Positions 7,867 through 9,245 of a DNA stretch of 9,245 bases are shown here, one piece after another. Every line of letters starts with the position of its first letter. The first letter of the stretch is position 1. Both the position numbers and the translations under genes were made by a program. The notes under the pieces were generated by a model. That model was given only the letters and a program-made list of their open reading frames with translations. It had not been told where the DNA came from and did not search any database. The stretch is from Pseudomonadota bacterium (GTDB taxonomy: Bacteria; Desulfobacterota; Desulfovibrionia; Desulfovibrionales; Desulfovibrionaceae). Location of the stretch: positions 1 through 9,245 of the forward strand of contig JAEXRD010000015.1 of the NCBI GenBank assembly GCA_023438245.1, in the 5' to 3' direction.

Positions 7867-9245
7867 TCAGCGGGTCAGGCCCAGCCAGGAATCCAGGCCG
7901 CAGGCCCGGCAGCGGGCGCAACCGGCCTTGGCGCAGCCGGGGGAGAGGGCGGCCTGCCAGCCGCGTTTCCATTCGCGCCAGAGGCAGGCGCGGTCCACGC
8001 CGATGTCCACCACCTCCCAGGGGAAGGGCTCCTCCTCGGCGCGGGTGCGGTCCAGGATGTGCTCGGTCTGCTCCTGGAAGCGGCGCATGGCCTTTTTCCA
8101 GCCGCCCTCGCTGGCGGCCAGGCGCACCAGTTCGAAGGTCTCCTCCCCCCCGCGCGAGAGCACGCCCTGCAGCCGGGCCTGGAAGGGCGCGTCCACCTGC
8201 AGGGCCACGCCGCGCAGGTTCTTGGTCATGTCCTTCAGGCGCTTCTGCGTGGCCAGCAGGGCTTCCTCGCTGGCCATGGGGGCCCATTGCATGGGGGTGA
8301 AGGGCTTGGGCACCAGGCTGCTGGCCCCCAGGGTGATGCGCATGAACTCGCGGGTGCGCCCGCCGTGCCCGGCGTCGCGGGCGGCCACCACGCGGCCCAG
8401 GAATGCCTCAAGCTCGTCGTAGTCCTCCGGGGTTTCCCAGGGCCAGCCCACGATGAGGTACAGGCGCAGGTGGTTCACCCCCAGCCGGGCGCAGCGCTCC
8501 ACGGCATCCAGGAAAATTTCGGCGTCCAGGCGCTTGTTGGCGGCCTTGCGCAGGCGCTCGCTGGCTCCTTCCAGGGCCAGGGTGATGGTGCGGATGCCGC
8601 ACTCGCGCAGGAAGCCCAGCAACTCCTCCGTCAGACCGGCGGCGCGCAGGCTGGAGAGCGAGAACTTGGTCTTGCGGGCGTGCAGCCAGCGCAGGAAGGG
8701 CATGAGTTCGTCCCAGTCGGTGAGCGCGGTGCCCACCAGGCCCACCTTCATGGGCGCGCCTTCCTCGACCAGGGCCTGGAGGTCGGCCATGCGCGCGTGG
8801 CGCGGCGGGCGGTACACGAACCCGGCGGCGCAGAAGCGGCAGGCGTGCGGGCAGCCCCGGTTGACCTCCAGCAGCATGGCGTCCGGAAAGGCCGACTGCG
8901 GGCCGGTGAAGCAGGAGGCCACGGGCGTGGCCAGCAGGGTGGAGTCGGCGGAGTCGAGCGCCACGACGCGGCGCACGGGCGTCTTGGACAGGCCGGGCAC
9001 GTAGAGTCCGGGCGTGTCGGCCACGCTTTTCAGGAACTCGCCCTTGGGCACGCCGTCGTACACGGCGCGCTTGAGCTTCAGGCAGAATTCGACCAGCCCG
9101 GCCTCGGCCTCGCCCACCCAGAAGGCGTCGGCCAGCGGCGCCAGGGGAGCGGGGTTGAGGAAGGCCACGGGTCCTCCCACCAGGATCAGCGGATAATCCG
9201 GGCGTTGGGGGGGGGAGGGGGGGGCGCGCCCCCCCCCCGGCGGCC
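7867..9245 (-). CDS. B12-binding-type radical SAM protein, N-terminus beyond window
   Basis: The frame is open to the window edge, so at least 458 residues are visible and the true start lies outside. GTG 9178-9180 is in frame but follows coding sequence (RPDYPLILV) that continues the same domain, so it is not the start. The visible N-terminal part, ILVGGPVAFLNPAPLAPLADAFWVGEAE, matches the end of the cobalamin-binding-like domain found before radical SAM domains. The iron-sulfur motif C-x3-C-x2-C reads NRGCPHACRFC (about 8830-8856). The C-terminus carries four cysteines, GCAKAGCARCRAC (about 7900-7938), likely a further metal or cluster site. The combination resembles the uncharacterised TIGR03960-type family, recalled from memory. 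The substrate is unknown. It may not belong to the zraP regulon: it ends six bases before the activator sites. An odd Pro/Gly-rich stretch is encoded at 9207-9243. Confidence 0.9.
   Translation of the reverse strand, partial: PPGGGRAPPSPPQRPDYPLILVGGPVAFLNPAPLAPLADAFWVGEAEAGLVEFCLKLKRAVYDGVPKGEFLKSVADTPGLYVPGLSKTPVRRVVALDSADSTLLATPVASCFTGPQSAFPDAMLLEVNRGCPHACRFCAAGFVYRPPRHARMADLQALVEEGAPMKVGLVGTALTDWDELMPFLRWLHARKTKFSLSSLRAAGLTEELLGFLRECGIRTITLALEGASERLRKAANKRLDAEIFLDAVERCARLGVNHLRLYLIVGWPWETPEDYDELEAFLGRVVAARDAGHGGRTREFMRITLGASSLVPKPFTPMQWAPMASEEALLATQKRLKDMTKNLRGVALQVDAPFQARLQGVLSRGGEETFELVRLAASEGGWKKAMRRFQEQTEHILDRTRAEEEPFPWEVVDIGVDRACLWREWKRGWQAALSPGCAKAGCARCRACGLDSWLGLTR
9207..9238. repeat. 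G/C homopolymer tract with 20-base palindrome inside the radical SAM frame
   Basis: On the plus strand there are nine G (9207-9215), one A, eight G (9217-9224), CGCG, and ten C (9229-9238). Bases 9217-9236 form a perfect palindrome. On the minus strand this reads in frame as Gly-Gly-Gly, Arg-Ala, then a Pro-rich run ahead of QRPDYPLILV. The composition resembles the GC hairpin at 3500-3538 that lies behind a gene, but here no stop codon interrupts the frame. Confidence 0.8.

Overview
The window is very GC-rich, and all six or seven genes that I can support lie on the minus strand, so transcription runs from high to low coordinates. Codon use, gene families and gene neighbourhood suggest a sulfate-reducing deltaproteobacterium of the Desulfovibrionaceae type. 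This is inferred from a ZraP-like protein with a sigma54 two-component system, a B12-type radical SAM protein, and GC-rich hairpins behind genes. No 16S or other marker gene is present.

Layout in transcription order. (1) 9245-7867: a radical SAM protein with its 5' end outside the window. A G/C homopolymer tract lies inside its coding frame at the window edge. (2) 7861-7659: a regulatory intergenic region with an array of TGCAC half-sites and, downstream of it, a near-perfect -24/-12 (sigma54) promoter. (3) 7658-7176: a secreted ZraP/CpxP-like protein with a Gly/Met/Cys/His tail. (4) A strong hairpin at 7103-7137. (5) 6983-4920: a membrane sensor histidine kinase whose periplasmic domain carries a Met/Gly-rich insertion. 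(6) 4923-3541: a sigma54-activating response regulator, coupled to the kinase by an ATGA overlap. (7) A GC-rich hairpin. (8) 3292-2342: an uncharacterised 316-residue protein with six internal F-x-P-[DE]-G type repeats, with a second -24/-12-like site and inverted repeats upstream. (9) A terminator at about 2283-2327. (10) 2115 to below 1: three overlapping genes for tetratricopeptide (TPR) proteins, each starting with a membrane or export segment. The last runs off the window.

The best-supported functional unit is the ZraP-kinase-regulator set. The regulator carries GAFTGA and so should activate sigma54 promoters, and a sigma54 promoter with upstream repeated sites lies in front of the zraP-like gene. 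The likely circuit is that the kinase senses a metal or envelope stress in the periplasm, phosphorylates the regulator, and the regulator drives zraP and perhaps the rest of the operon. The Met/Gly-rich insertion in the sensor and the Cys/Met/His tail of the ZraP-like protein suggest that a soft metal such as copper or silver deserves testing as well as zinc. That is inference only. The function of the TPR trio and of the 316-residue protein is not known from the sequence.
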